From: Sphingomonadales bacterium
Lineage (GTDB): Bacteria; Pseudomonadota; Alphaproteobacteria; Sphingomonadales; Sphingomonadaceae
Direction: 5' to 3'
NCBI GenBank assembly: GCA_018971065.1
Contig: JAGWVC010000019.1
Location: 1 to 45,350 of the forward strand
DNA length: 45,350 nucleotides
This document shows positions 1-9,348 of the stretch, piece after piece (the first letter of the stretch is position 1; every line of letters begins with the position of its first letter). The notes under the pieces were generated by a model. It searched no databases. It was not told where the DNA came from and was given only the letters and a program-made list of their open reading frames with translations. A program made the position numbers and the translations under genes.

Positions 1-1
1 A

Positions 2-1930
2 AGCCCCCTTCCCGCCACCCCCCTGCTTGATCGCGTGATCTGGCCTGCGGACCTTCGGCGCCTGCCGGCGAGCGACCTTCGCCAGTTGGCGGACGAGGTT
101 CGTGCCGAGATGCTGTCGGTGGTGGGCAGCACCGGCGGGCATCTGGGTTCGGGGCTGGGCGTGGTGGAGTTGTCGGTGGCGCTGCACTATGTGTTCAACA
201 CGCCCGACGACAAGCTGGTGTGGGACGTGGGCCATCAGGCCTATCCACACAAGATCCTGACCGGCCGGCGCGAGCGGATGCGCACGCTGCGCCAGGGCGG
301 CGGGCTGTCGGGCTTCACCAAGCGGGCCGAGAGCGAGTACGATCCGTTCGGCGCGGCGCATTCGTCCACCTCGATCTCGGCGGCGCTGGGCTTTGCCATC
401 GCCAACAAGCTGGCGGACCAGCCGGGCAAGGGCATCGCGGTGATCGGCGACGGCGCGATGTCGGCGGGCATGGCCTACGAGGCGATGAACAACGCGCGCG
501 CCGCCGGCAACCGGCTGGTGGTGGTGCTGAACGACAACGACATGTCGATCGCGCCGCCGGTGGGGGGCTTGTCCGCCTATCTGGCGCGGCTGGTGTCGTC
601 GCGCCCGTTCCTGGAGCTGCGCGAACTGGCCAAGCGCATCTCGCGCCACCTGCCCGAGGCGCTGCATATCGCCGCGCGCAAGACCGACGAGTTCGCGCGC
701 GGGATGGCGATGGGCGGCACCCTGTTCGAGGAACTGGGGTTCTACTATGTCGGCCCGATCGACGGTCACAACCTCGATCACCTGATCCCGGTGCTGGAGA
801 ACGTGCGCGACGCCGCGCAAGGGCCGTGTCTGGTCCATGTCGTCACCCAGAAGGGCAAGGGCTATGCCCCGGCCGAGGCGGCGGCGGACAAGTACCACGG
901 GGTGCAGAAGTTCAACGTCGTCACCGGCGAGCAGGTGAAGGCGCCCGCCGGCCCGCCCAGCTACCAGAACGTGTTCGGCGAGACGCTGGCGAAGCTGGCG
1001 AACGATGACGAGCGCATCGTCGCGATCACCGCCGCGATGCCCAGCGGCACCGGGGTGGACAAGTTTGCCAAGGCCCACCCGGAACGCAGCTTCGACGTCG
1101 GTATTGCCGAACAGCACGCGGTTACGTTTGCGGCGGGGCTGGCGGCGCAGGGGATGCGGCCGTTCTGCGCGATCTACTCCACGTTCCTGCAGCGCGCCTA
1201 TGATCAGGTGGTGCATGATGTCGCCATCCAGAACCTGCCGGTGCGCTTCGCGATCGACCGCGCCGGGCTGGTCGGCGCCGATGGCGCGACCCACGCCGGC
1301 AGTTTCGACGTGACGTACCTCGCCAGCCTGCCGAACATGGTGGTGATGGCGCCGTCGGACGAGGCCGAGCTGGTCCACATGACCTATACCGCCGCCTGCC
1401 ATGACAGCGGCCCGATCGCGTTCCGCTATCCGCGCGGCGGCGGCACCGGCGTGCCGCTGCCCACCACGCCCGAACGGCTGGAGATCGGCAAGGGCCACGT
1501 GGTGCGCGGTTCCGAGAAGGGTGGCAAGGTCGCGATCCTGAGCCTGGGGACGCGGCTGGCCGAAGCGCTGAAGGCGGCCGACCAACTGGAAGCCAGGGGC
1601 CTCGCCACCACGGTGGCCGACCTGCGCTTCGCCAAGCCGCTGGACGAGGCGCTGATCCGCAAACTGGCGACCACGCACGAGGTGGTGCTGACGATCGAGG
1701 AGAACGCGATCGGCGGCCTCGGCGCGCACGTGCTGACGCTGGCGAGCGACGCGGGGCTGGTGGACGCCGGGCTGAAGATCCGCACGCTGCGCCTGCCCGA
1801 CATGTTCCAGGACCACGACGCGCCGGACCGGCAGTACGACCAGGCCGGCCTGAACGCCCCCCACATCGTCGAGACCGTGCTCAAGGCCCTGCGCTGGAAC
1901 GAGGCCGGCGTCGCAGCGGCGGGGGCTTGA
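2..1930 (+). CDS. dxs: 1-deoxy-D-xylulose-5-phosphate synthase, 5'-truncated by window edge
   Basis: Thiamine-diphosphate enzyme that condenses pyruvate and glyceraldehyde 3-phosphate to DXP, the first step of the cytosolic MEP isoprenoid pathway. The reading frame is open to the left edge: codons before the GTG at 35 read [11 protein letters not shown], matching the usual DXS N-terminus (TPLLDRV...PADLR), so the real start lies outside the window and GTG 35 is internal. Numbering from GTG 35, the substrate-site TGGH is at about 33-36, the ThDP/Mg motif GDGAMSAG at about 138, and the general-acid glutamate is in [12 protein letters not shown] at about 357. The transketolase C-terminal domain is complete and ends normally. 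Family identity is certain; only the extreme N-terminus is missing. Confidence 0.97.
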   Translation, partial: SPLPATPLLDRVIWPADLRRLPASDLRQLADEVRAEMLSVVGSTGGHLGSGLGVVELSVALHYVFNTPDDKLVWDVGHQAYPHKILTGRRERMRTLRQGGGLSGFTKRAESEYDPFGAAHSSTSISAALGFAIANKLADQPGKGIAVIGDGAMSAGMAYEAMNNARAAGNRLVVVLNDNDMSIAPPVGGLSAYLARLVSSRPFLELRELAKRISRHLPEALHIAARKTDEFARGMAMGGTLFEELGFYYVGPIDGHNLDHLIPVLENVRDAAQGPCLVHVVTQKGKGYAPAEAAADKYHGVQKFNVVTGEQVKAPAGPPSYQNVFGETLAKLANDDERIVAITAAMPSGTGVDKFAKAHPERSFDVGIAEQHAVTFAAGLAAQGMRPFCAIYSTFLQRAYDQVVHDVAIQNLPVRFAIDRAGLVGADGATHAGSFDVTYLASLPNMVVMAPSDEAELVHMTYTAACHDSGPIAFRYPRGGGTGVPLPTTPERLEIGKGHVVRGSEKGGKVAILSLGTRLAEALKAADQLEARGLATTVADLRFAKPLDEALIRKLATTHEVVLTIEENAIGGLGAHVLTLASDAGLVDAGLKIRTLRLPDMFQDHDAPDRQYDQAGLNAPHIVETVLKALRWNEAGVAAAGA

Positions 1931-1989
1931 GGCGCCCGGTTTTCTGCCCGGCCATCGGCGGTTAAGGCAAGCCATCGTAAGGACATGAC

Positions 1990-2391
1990 ATGAGCCTGCT
2001 TGCCCTTGCCCTGCTCGCCGCCAATGCCCCGCTGACAGTCGAAGTCGCCGGCGTCCGCAACGCCAGGGGCCATGTCCGCATCGATGTCTGCCCGCAGGCA
2101 AAGTTCCTCGACGATGGCTGCCAATGGCACGCCTCGGTGCCGTCGCACGCCGGAACCACTGCGCTCACGATCGAGGACCTGCCGCCGGGCGACTACGCGA
2201 TCCAGGCCTTTCACGACGAGAACAACAACGACGAGATGGACCGCGGCCTGTTCGGCATTCCCAAGGAAGGCTTCGGCTTCTCGCGCGATGCCAGAATCGT
2301 GTTCAGCCCGCCGAAGTGGAAGGACGCGGCCTTCACGCATGGCGCAACCCCGCAGAAGCAGGTGCTTCATTTGCGCTATTGGGGCCATTGA
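1990..2391 (+). CDS. DUF2141 family exported protein
   Basis: A 133-residue protein with a short hydrophobic start (MSLLALALLAANA) that looks like a signal peptide. It has the DUF2141 hallmark: a beta-rich domain with HDENNNDEMD at about 75-84 (an acidic loop resembling a calcium-binding or EF-like turn) followed by FGIPKEGFGFS. The family is small, periplasmic or outer-surface, and has no assigned biochemical role. It lies 59 bp after dxs on the same strand and may be read from the same transcript. The ATG at 1990 sits just after TAAGGACATGAC, where AAGGA serves as ribosome-binding site. Function unknown. Confidence 0.85.
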   Translation: MSLLALALLAANAPLTVEVAGVRNARGHVRIDVCPQAKFLDDGCQWHASVPSHAGTTALTIEDLPPGDYAIQAFHDENNNDEMDRGLFGIPKEGFGFSRDARIVFSPPKWKDAAFTHGATPQKQVLHLRYWGH

Positions 2392-2457
2392 CCGCCGTGG
2401 CTTAATGCTTGTTTAGTGCTTTTCCTTCACCTGCCGGAAAGGTGATCGGCAGGCGCG

Positions 2458-4227
2458 ATGACGATGGCACATTCCCAACCCTTGCTGCGATCCGGCACCG
2501 GCAGGCACACCCGCCCGGTCATCCTGATCTGGCTGGCACTGGCAATCGCGCTGCTGGCGTTTGCATGGCCGCAAATCCACGCACTGCGCGCCACCGATCC
2601 CGATGACTACATGCGCCTTCTGGAAGTGCGCGACTGGCTGGCCGGACAGGGCTGGGCCGACGTCCGCCAATACCGCATGGACCCGCCCCACGGCGCCGAC
2701 ATGCACTGGTCACGGCTGGTCGATCTGCCGATCGCCGCGATCCTGTGGGCCGCCCGGCTGATCCTGCCCGAACCAGCCGCCTCGGCAGTGGCGATGGCAA
2801 CCGTTCCGCTGCTGCAACTGCTGGCGGCAATGCTGCTGCTGCACCGCCTGATGCGCGCGCTGGGGGCAGGCGACGGCACGGCCCTGACGGCGGCGGGAAT
2901 CGTGCTGCTGTTCCCCATGCTGACCTCGAACTTCATGCCGATGCGCATCGACCATCACGGCTGGCAGGCGATCTGCGCGCTGGGCTGCATGGTGGCCTTG
3001 CAGCACCGCTACGGCCCGCTTGTGGCAGGCTTGATCGCCGGGCTCTGGCTGACCATTTCGCTGGAAGGCCTGCTGCTGGCCCTGGCCCTCGCCGGAATCA
3101 TGGCGCTACGCTGGCTGCGCACCCGGCAGAATGATCTGGCGCCGTTCAGCCTGGCCCTTGCCGCATCGGGCACCTTACTCGGCCTGATCACGCGCGGCCC
3201 CGCAGGGCTGGGACATGCAACGGTGGACCAGCTTTCTTGGCCGCAATTGCTGGCATTCGCCGTGACAGGCGGCCTGGCGTCATGCCTGCCGAAAATGCCG
3301 GGACAGGAGCGCTTCGGCGGGCGTCTGCTCACGCTGGCGCTGATTGCCGCAGCGGGCGGCGCGGCAATCCTGCTGGGGCTGGGGCGTGCCGCGCTTGATC
3401 CCTTCAGCGGGCTGGACCCGGTGGTGCGCCAAGTCTGGCTGGAACAGGTACGCGAAGGGATGCCGATCTGGCGGCAGGACTGGTCAACGCGGGCCATGCT
3501 GGTGTGGACACCCTTGCTGGTACTGGCAGGCTGGAAACACGTCCGCCACGCCGATCCGGCCCGCACGGCGTGGGGCGAACTGGCACTGTTGGCGCTGATT
3601 GCCGGCGCGCTGTCGCTGCTGCTGATGCGGATATCGCTTCCCGCACAATTGCTGACAGTGCCCTTCGCCGCACTGCTGCTGGCACACTGGTTTCCACGCG
3701 CCGCATCCCGGCCAACGGCACCCGCCCGGATCGCGGGAATGGCGGCGTGCCTGTTGTTGCTCACCCCCAGTCTGGCCTCCAGCGGCGGCAAGCTGATCGA
3801 CCAGACGCTCGCCGTCACCGCAACGACAGTGACGTCACCGCGATCCGCCCTCCTGACGCACGGATCGTGCGATCTGGCCCGTCTGAACACCCTGCCAAGG
3901 TCGCAACTTTTCAGCCTGCTTGATCTGGGACCGGAACTGCTGGTGCGCACGCCGCACAGCGTTGTCGCCGGATCGTACCACCGCAACAGCGCCCGGATGC
4001 GCGACGTGATCGATGCGTTCAGTGGCGATCAAGCCCGCGCCCGCGCGATCGTGGAGCGTAACGGCGCGCGCTACCTGGTGTTCTGCCCTTCCGACGACGA
4101 AGCCCGCATCTACGCCGGGCGCCGGCCAGACGGACTGGCTGCCGAACTGATGGCGGGGCAGCATCCCGATTGGCTGATCCCGCAACCTTCATTCACGGGC
4201 GGATTGCAGGTGTTCGCGGTGCGCTAA
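2458..4227 (+). CDS. Polytopic membrane protein, GT-C / STT3-like
   Basis: A 589-residue protein with roughly ten or more hydrophobic segments and a short cytoplasmic N-terminus. The first extramembrane loop carries DPDDYMRLLEVRDWL (about 46-60) followed by a P-HGADMHW-RLVDLP stretch (about 75-92). This acidic 'DxDD...G...hW..L.D' layout is typical of GT-C glycosyltransferases and STT3-type oligosaccharyltransferases. RIDHHGW (about 163-169) gives further conserved-looking polar residues in a membrane context. The C-terminal 150 residues are mainly soluble. By analogy it would transfer a sugar from a polyprenyl-phosphate donor at the periplasmic face, but no substrate can be assigned. Its stop overlaps the convergent acyl-CoA synthetase stop by 4 bp. 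An alternative ATG lies two codons downstream. The GT-C link is inferred from motif layout only. Confidence 0.7.
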   Translation: MTMAHSQPLLRSGTGRHTRPVILIWLALAIALLAFAWPQIHALRATDPDDYMRLLEVRDWLAGQGWADVRQYRMDPPHGADMHWSRLVDLPIAAILWAARLILPEPAASAVAMATVPLLQLLAAMLLLHRLMRALGAGDGTALTAAGIVLLFPMLTSNFMPMRIDHHGWQAICALGCMVALQHRYGPLVAGLIAGLWLTISLEGLLLALALAGIMALRWLRTRQNDLAPFSLALAASGTLLGLITRGPAGLGHATVDQLSWPQLLAFAVTGGLASCLPKMPGQERFGGRLLTLALIAAAGGAAILLGLGRAALDPFSGLDPVVRQVWLEQVREGMPIWRQDWSTRAMLVWTPLLVLAGWKHVRHADPARTAWGELALLALIAGALSLLLMRISLPAQLLTVPFAALLLAHWFPRAASRPTAPARIAGMAACLLLLTPSLASSGGKLIDQTLAVTATTVTSPRSALLTHGSCDLARLNTLPRSQLFSLLDLGPELLVRTPHSVVAGSYHRNSARMRDVIDAFSGDQARARAIVERNGARYLVFCPSDDEARIYAGRRPDGLAAELMAGQHPDWLIPQPSFTGGLQVFAVR

Positions 4228-5828
4228 CTGCCCTGCTCGATCAACGCGCCAAGCTCATGCAGGCGCAACTTGCCTGTGGCGGTGCGTGGAATCCGGTCTT
4301 CACGAATGAAAACGATCCGGCGCGGCACCTTGTAGCTGGAAAGCGATTCACGCAGCGCCGCACGCAGGCCCTCTACGGTCGGGCTGGCGCCCTCGGCAGG
4401 AACAACCGCAGCGGCAACAATCTGGCCGAATTCGACATCCGCCAGCCCCGTCACCACCGCCAGCGCCACGTCGGGCAAGGCGTTCAGCGCCGCTTCCACT
4501 TCCAGCCGCGAGACGTTGGCGGCGCGGGTCTTGATCATGTCGTTGCGCCGGGCCACGAACGTCAGCCAGCCGTCGGCATCGATGGTGACGATGTCGCCGG
4601 TGGCATAGAACCCGTCGGCGGTGAACACCTCGCTGCGCTGCTTCTTGTAGAAGCCGCTCATCAATGCGCTGCCGCGCAAATGCAGTTCGCCCGCCTCGCC
4701 AGGCGCCAGAACCACGCCGGTCTCGGGATCGACCACCCGGCGTTCATAGCCGTTGACCGCGCGCCCCGATGCGCCGGCCTTGTCATCCGGCAAGCGAAAA
4801 TCGATCGGCTCCGCGCTGTGCGGGGCGAACGTCTCGCTCATCCCCAGCATGTTCGATTGCAGGTGCGGCGGAATCAGCGCGCCGGTGGCATCGCGAAACG
4901 GGCCAAGCCCGACGATGGCATCGACATCGATCCCGTCACCCGCCGCCGCCACGCGCAAGCGGGTCAGGCCATCGCCCCAGCCGTTGAGCCGGTTGACCCG
5001 GCACGCGCGGATCGTGTGCAGCAGTTCGTCGTGATCGGGCGTCAGCGGATAGACCAGCGCGGCGCCCTGGCTCAACACCTGCAACGCCATCGCCATGCCG
5101 CCCAGCCAGAACGCCGGCAGCATCGGCAACATGCGGTCCCCCGGCCTGACCAGAAACAGCTTGGCCAACGCCGGCGGATGGCGGGTGATATTCCACTGGG
5201 TATGCACCACGGCCTTGGGCAACGCGGTGCTGCCCGACGTGTAGACGATGACGGCATCCTCACCCGGCATGACCTGCGCTTCGGCAGCGGCAAGCAGGGC
5301 GGGTTCGATCCTGTCCGCCTGTGCCAGCAGCGCGGCATGATCCTCGGTCCACGGCAGACCGGCGGCATCATCGAACCACACCGAGCGCAGGTGGGGGGCG
5401 TCGGCCAGCGCGATCCGGCCCGGTTCGGCCCGGTCGATGCCCGGCAGCGCCGCCGCCAGCGTGGCGGCATAATCGTGCCCCAGGAACCGACGTGCCGCGA
5501 CCAGCAGTTGCACATCGGAATGGCGCAGCATGTGTGCCAGCTCTGGCGGCGTCGCCAGCGTGCTCAGCACGGTGACCAGCGCCCCGATGCGCAACGCCCC
5601 CAGGAACGCCGTGATCCAGAACGGCCCGTCATTGGCCAGCAGCGCCACGCGGCCGCCCTTGCCCAGCCCCGCCGCCATCAGCGCCCTAGCCATCCGCGCA
5701 GTGGCGGCATCCAGCCCGGCATACGTCAGGCATTCCTGCCGCGTGACCACGGCATCATCGCCCCCATGCGCGGCAACGACGGCGGCAAGCATCGCGGGGA
5801 TCGTCGAAGGCGGATCGGCGTCTGGCAT
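4224..5828 (-). CDS. AMP-dependent acyl-CoA synthetase / ligase
   Basis: Member of the ANL superfamily, 534 residues: activates a carboxylic acid with ATP to an acyl-adenylate, then to the CoA thioester. The P-loop-like motif YTSGSTALPKAVVH is at about 197-210, the hinge-region motif YATGDIV at about 409, and the C-terminal catalytic lysine is in RTATGKL near 519. The frame stays open far upstream, but homology begins at MPDADPPSTIPAML, so the ATG at 5828 is chosen; the upstream extension is the antisense of the P450 gene. It is divergent from the P450-led cluster with a 159-bp shared promoter region, which suggests it activates the same substrate or one of its breakdown products. Acid specificity cannot be read from the sequence. 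Confidence 0.9.
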   Translation of the reverse strand: MPDADPPSTIPAMLAAVVAAHGGDDAVVTRQECLTYAGLDAATARMARALMAAGLGKGGRVALLANDGPFWITAFLGALRIGALVTVLSTLATPPELAHMLRHSDVQLLVAARRFLGHDYAATLAAALPGIDRAEPGRIALADAPHLRSVWFDDAAGLPWTEDHAALLAQADRIEPALLAAAEAQVMPGEDAVIVYTSGSTALPKAVVHTQWNITRHPPALAKLFLVRPGDRMLPMLPAFWLGGMAMALQVLSQGAALVYPLTPDHDELLHTIRACRVNRLNGWGDGLTRLRVAAAGDGIDVDAIVGLGPFRDATGALIPPHLQSNMLGMSETFAPHSAEPIDFRLPDDKAGASGRAVNGYERRVVDPETGVVLAPGEAGELHLRGSALMSGFYKKQRSEVFTADGFYATGDIVTIDADGWLTFVARRNDMIKTRAANVSRLEVEAALNALPDVALAVVTGLADVEFGQIVAAAVVPAEGASPTVEGLRAALRESLSSYKVPRRIVFIREDRIPRTATGKLRLHELGALIEQGS

Positions 5829-5875
5829 GGGCACCGGGGTAGTATGGCCGCGATGTGCCGCCCACGGCAAATTTT

Positions 5876-5898
5876 GGAACGATCCCGCCATGCGTTCC
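5876..5898. promoter_or_regulatory. Inverted repeat in the divergent promoter region
   Basis: GGAACG (5876-5881) and CGTTCC (5893-5898) form 6-bp arms around an 11-nt spacer, roughly midway between the divergent acyl-CoA synthetase and P450 start codons. The position fits an operator for a dimeric regulator controlling both units. No regulator gene lies in the cluster, and the short arms could occur by chance. Confidence 0.35.
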
Positions 5899-5950
5899 TG
5901 TAAATGACTTGCGCAATGCCGGGGTGGCGATGGCCCAGGCATTGCCCGCA

Positions 5951-5982
5951 CCCGCCGGGCTGCTAGCTTGCCCGGCGGGAGA
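5951..5982 (+). promoter_or_regulatory. GC-only 10-bp hairpin running into the P450 ribosome-binding site
   Basis: CCCGCCGGGC (5951-5960) and GCCCGGCGGG (5970-5979) are perfect complements around a 9-nt loop. The last three G of the right arm are the first bases of GGGAGA (5977-5982), the Shine-Dalgarno sequence 5 nt before the P450 ATG at 5988. In mRNA the hairpin would partly occlude ribosome entry at the first gene of the cluster. Confidence 0.55.
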
Positions 5983-5987
5983 TACCA

Positions 5988-7259
5988 ATGCGCGACACGC
6001 TGACGCTGACAGGACGCGAGACCCGGCTCGATCCGGACATCCGCAACAACCCTTTCCCGTTCTACCAGGCGCTGCGGGCAGAGCGGCCGGTCTACTACGA
6101 TCCGGGGCTCGATGTCTGGCTGGTGACGCGGTACGCCGATGCCCTGCAGGTGCTGCGCGACGATGCGAACTTCAGCCTGGAGCATGGCTACCAGGATCGC
6201 TACGCCAACGGTTTCGTCGATGAACTGGCCGAAATCATGGAGCGCGACGGCGGCGGCTTCATCCGCGACATCATCGCCTGCGATCCCCCCGAGCACACGC
6301 GGCTGCGGCGCCTGATCGAGAAGGCATTCACCGCGCATCGGGTGAAGGAACTGGAAGGCCGCGTGCGCGCGATCTGCGTCGATCTGATCGAGCAGGTGGC
6401 CGATGCCGGCGCCTGCGACGGCATGAAGGACTTTGCCGCACCGCTGACCGCGCACATCATCTGCGACCAGTTGGGACTGGATTACGGCCGGATCGGCGTG
6501 GAGAAAGTGGCGGCGTGGACCACCGCGCTGCTGGCGCAGATCGGCCGGATGCAGAGCCGCGAGGAGATGCACGCCAACGCCGCGCTGATGTGCGAACTGC
6601 AGAACATGATCATCGCCGAAATCGCGGAGCGGGAGCGCGCCCCGCGCGAGGACATGATCTCCGATCTGGTCCACGCCCGGCTCGATTCGGAAGCGAACCC
6701 GACGCTGTCGTTCGCCGAGAAGGTCAGTTGCGTTCGCGCCTTCCTGATTGCCGGCAACGACACCACGGCGGCGGCCATCACCAACCTGCTGCTGATCCTG
6801 GCAACCCACCCGGGCCTGGCCGAAGACCTCTACACCCAGGTGGACGATGACCGCGCGATGATGCGGTTCGTCGAGGAAGTGCTGCGAATCGCGCCGCCGG
6901 TACACGGGCTGTTCCGCACGGCGATGCAGGACGTGGACGTGGGCGGCACGGTGATCCCGGCGCTGGCCCAGGTCTGCATCCTTTATGCCTCCGCCAACGA
7001 CGACGAGCGGGAGTTCCAGCAAGGGCGGACGCTGGATGCCGGGCGCCGCAACGTCGGCAATCATGTCACGTTCGGCGCCGGCATCCACCGCTGCATCGGC
7101 GCGGCGCTGGCCCGGATGGAAATCAAGGTGGCAGCGCAGGAAATCATCCGGCGGCTGAAGGACATCCGGCTGGACTGCGCGCCGGAAGAACTTGGCTACC
7201 TGCCGACGCTGGCCACGCAGACGCTGGAGCGGCTGCCATTGCAGTTTGCCCGCCGATGA
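5988..7259 (+). CDS. Cytochrome P450
   Basis: Soluble class-I-type bacterial P450 of 423 residues; a heme-thiolate monooxygenase needing a ferredoxin and reductase, neither of which is encoded nearby. The I-helix oxygen-activation motif AGNDTT is at about 254-259, the K-helix ExxR is EEVLR at about 295-299, and the heme loop FGAGIHRCIG places the ligand cysteine near 369. The opening DPDIRNNPFPFYQALRAERPVYY is typical of bacterial soluble P450s. The ATG at 5988 follows GGGAGA with a 5-nt gap. It is the first gene of the eight-gene cluster, and its TGA overlaps the next ATG (ATGA), so hydroxylation of the cluster's substrate is its probable role. The CYP family cannot be assigned by eye. Confidence 0.95.
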   Translation: MRDTLTLTGRETRLDPDIRNNPFPFYQALRAERPVYYDPGLDVWLVTRYADALQVLRDDANFSLEHGYQDRYANGFVDELAEIMERDGGGFIRDIIACDPPEHTRLRRLIEKAFTAHRVKELEGRVRAICVDLIEQVADAGACDGMKDFAAPLTAHIICDQLGLDYGRIGVEKVAAWTTALLAQIGRMQSREEMHANAALMCELQNMIIAEIAERERAPREDMISDLVHARLDSEANPTLSFAEKVSCVRAFLIAGNDTTAAAITNLLLILATHPGLAEDLYTQVDDDRAMMRFVEEVLRIAPPVHGLFRTAMQDVDVGGTVIPALAQVCILYASANDDEREFQQGRTLDAGRRNVGNHVTFGAGIHRCIGAALARMEIKVAAQEIIRRLKDIRLDCAPEELGYLPTLATQTLERLPLQFARR

Positions 7260-8101
7260 GGGCGCTGGAGGATCTGGAAGCCACGACACGGCGGGTGGAA
7301 ACACCGTGCGGCGATGGCACGCTGGTGTGGCGAGTGTGGGGCGCCGGGAAACCGCTGGTGCTGGGCCACGGCGCCCAGGGTGCCTGGTCGCACTGGGTGC
7401 GAAACATCCCCGCGCTGGCGCAAACGCGCATGGTCATCGCCGTGGACCTGCCGGGGCAGGGCGATTCGGCGGTGCCGGCGGACAGGACGCACCGCGGCAT
7501 TGCCGATGTGCTGGCCACCGGTCTGCGCGCGATCGTCGGCACACAGCCGGTGGACATTGCCGCATTCTCGATGAGCGGCACCCTGTTCGCCTGGATGGCG
7601 GCCCACCATCCCACGCTGGTTCGGCGGCTGGTGCTGATCGGCTGCGGCGGGCTGGATACGCCGCACGGACATATCGATATCGGGTCCGTGAAAGGGCTGA
7701 CCGGCGAGGCGCGAACCGCGCGGCTGAAGGCGAACCTGCTGGGGCTGATGCTGCATCACCCCGATTCCGTGGATGATCTGGCCCTGCACCTGCTGGTGGC
7801 CAATGCGCGCAAGGCGCGGTGGGTGACGCCCGATCTGGTGGTGCCCGACAAGCTGAAGCGGGCACTGCCTCACATCGCCTGCCCGGTCGATGCCATCTGG
7901 GGCGAATTCGACCGGCCGCATCCCGATCCCGCGCTGCAGGAGGCGGTGATCCACGCGGTGCAACCGGAGTGCGATTTCCGCGTGATCGCCGGCGGCGGCC
8001 ATTGGGTGATGTACGAGCAGGCGGCGGCGTTCACCACGACCTTGCTGGACCTGCTGGCAACACCGTTGCGGGCAGTGCCGCAACCGGAGGCATTGGCATG
8101 A
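7256..8101 (+). CDS. Alpha/beta-fold hydrolase
   Basis: A 281-residue alpha/beta hydrolase. The oxyanion-hole region is LVLGHGAQGAWSHW (about 33-46), the strand-beta4 motif DLPGQGDS is at about 65-72, and the nucleophile elbow AFSMSG puts the serine near 104. The first position of the usual GxSxG is alanine. WGEFDRP (about 216-222) offers the acid and GGGHWVMYE (about 246-254) the histidine. Resemblance to C-C bond hydrolases and esterases of aromatic-ring or lactone degradation suggests an ester, lactone or beta-diketone substrate. It is translationally coupled to the P450 before it and the amidohydrolase after it (ATGA at both junctions). Confidence 0.88.
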   Translation: MRALEDLEATTRRVETPCGDGTLVWRVWGAGKPLVLGHGAQGAWSHWVRNIPALAQTRMVIAVDLPGQGDSAVPADRTHRGIADVLATGLRAIVGTQPVDIAAFSMSGTLFAWMAAHHPTLVRRLVLIGCGGLDTPHGHIDIGSVKGLTGEARTARLKANLLGLMLHHPDSVDDLALHLLVANARKARWVTPDLVVPDKLKRALPHIACPVDAIWGEFDRPHPDPALQEAVIHAVQPECDFRVIAGGGHWVMYEQAAAFTTTLLDLLATPLRAVPQPEALA

Positions 8102-9348
8102 CGGTCCTGACCAACGCCCGGGTGTTCGACGGCTATCGACTCCTGCCCGGCCTGCACACGGTGACGCTGGCCGAAGGCCGGATCGCGACGGTCAGCGAGG
8201 AGCCGGGGGAGGGCATGGACCTTGCAGGCATGACGCTGATGCCGGGGCTGATAACCTGCCATTACCATGCCGATTTCTTCCAGTTCACGCTGGCCGAAGG
8301 GTTGGCGGGCGATCCGCTGGGCAAGGAACTGCCGCCGGGTGTGCTGATGGCTATTGCGGTGCGCAATGCCGGTGTGCTGCTCGAATCAGGCTTCACCGGC
8401 TATGTCGGCGCGGCCTGCGGGCATGACATCGACGCCCAGTTGAAGCTGGCGATCGCTCGCAGAATCATGCCCGGCCCGCGCATCCGCGCGTGCAGCCCGC
8501 ACATCGGCACCACCGCCGATGTCAACGACAGCCGCAAGTGGTGGCGGCGGATGGAAACCCCGGGGACCGACATTTTCGTCGATGGTGTGGACGACATGCG
8601 CAAGGTGGTGCGCGAACAGGTGCGGCGCGGGGCGGAAATGATCAAGTTCTTCGCCAGCAGCGGGCGGGGTTTCAACGGCCGCACCGTCCGCAACATGGAC
8701 CGCGACGAGATTGCCGCGCTGGTGGAGGCGGCGCACGGGCGCGGGGCGCTGGTGCGCTGCCATGTGGCCGACAAGGCGATGATGCTGGAATGCATCGAAC
8801 TGGGCGTGGACGTGATCGACCACGGCGACGGCATGGACGACGAGGTGATCGCGGCAATGGCGGAACGCGGCACGTTCTGGGTGCCCAGCCTGACGTACCC
8901 GCGCCTGCTGATCGAACTGGGCTGGGACGAGCCGGGGATGAAGGAACACCTCGCCAACTTGCGCGCCATGCTGCCCAGGGCGCAGGCCGCCGGGGTACGC
9001 ATCCTGACCGGGGACGATTACTCCGGGGTGTTCCGCGACCTGATCCCGGACGATCCGCTGGACCACCAGGTGGGGCGGTATGGTCTGGAGTTCGGATACT
9101 ATGCCGGGGTGCCGGGGCTGACTGCCGAGCAGGTGCTGAGCTGGGGCACGGCCAATGCCGGGGCGCTGCTGGCGCAGGCAGGGGAAACCGTGGGGCAGGT
9201 GGTGCCCGGCGCGGTGGCCGACCTGATCGTGGTGGATGGCGACCCGGTGGCCGATCCATCATTGCTGGCCCGGCCGCAAACCGCGCTCAAGGCCGTCATG
9301 CGCGACGGACAATTCACGATCAACCGGCTGGGGAGCCACACCGCATGA
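8098..9348 (+). CDS. Amidohydrolase family metal-dependent hydrolase
   Basis: A 416-residue TIM-barrel amidohydrolase. The N-terminal beta-sandwich strand TNARVFDG is followed by MPGLITCHYHADF, with the metal-binding HxH at about 54-56. KFFASSGRG (about 183) supplies the position usually held by the bridging lysine, CHVADK (about 221) and IDHGDG (about 240) carry further metal-ligand histidines, and TGDDYSG (about 304) the catalytic aspartate. The C-terminal GAVADLIVVDGDPVADPS is the classic composite-domain ending of imidazolonepropionase- and prolidase-like amidohydrolases. The ATG at 8098 overlaps the upstream stop. It would hydrolyse an amide, lactam, lactone or cyclic imide; the substrate is unknown. 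Confidence 0.9.
   Translation: MTVLTNARVFDGYRLLPGLHTVTLAEGRIATVSEEPGEGMDLAGMTLMPGLITCHYHADFFQFTLAEGLAGDPLGKELPPGVLMAIAVRNAGVLLESGFTGYVGAACGHDIDAQLKLAIARRIMPGPRIRACSPHIGTTADVNDSRKWWRRMETPGTDIFVDGVDDMRKVVREQVRRGAEMIKFFASSGRGFNGRTVRNMDRDEIAALVEAAHGRGALVRCHVADKAMMLECIELGVDVIDHGDGMDDEVIAAMAERGTFWVPSLTYPRLLIELGWDEPGMKEHLANLRAMLPRAQAAGVRILTGDDYSGVFRDLIPDDPLDHQVGRYGLEFGYYAGVPGLTAEQVLSWGTANAGALLAQAGETVGQVVPGAVADLIVVDGDPVADPSLLARPQTALKAVMRDGQFTINRLGSHTA

Noticed and set aside
2430..2453. Hairpin CCTGCCG/CGGCAGG covering the ribosome-binding site of the GT-C-like gene
   Set aside because: Only 7 bp with a 10-nt loop and competing pairings; not strong enough to call regulatory.
4170..5903. 577-residue plus-strand open frame opposite the acyl-CoA synthetase
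   Set aside because: Low-complexity Arg/Gln/His composition typical of the complement of a GC-rich gene; the minus-strand reading has all ANL motifs.
5829..7304. Open minus-strand frame fused in front of the acyl-CoA synthetase, giving a 1026-residue protein
   Set aside because: The extension is antisense to the P450 gene, is His/Gln/Arg-rich with no family pattern, and homology to acyl-CoA synthetases starts exactly at ATG 5828.
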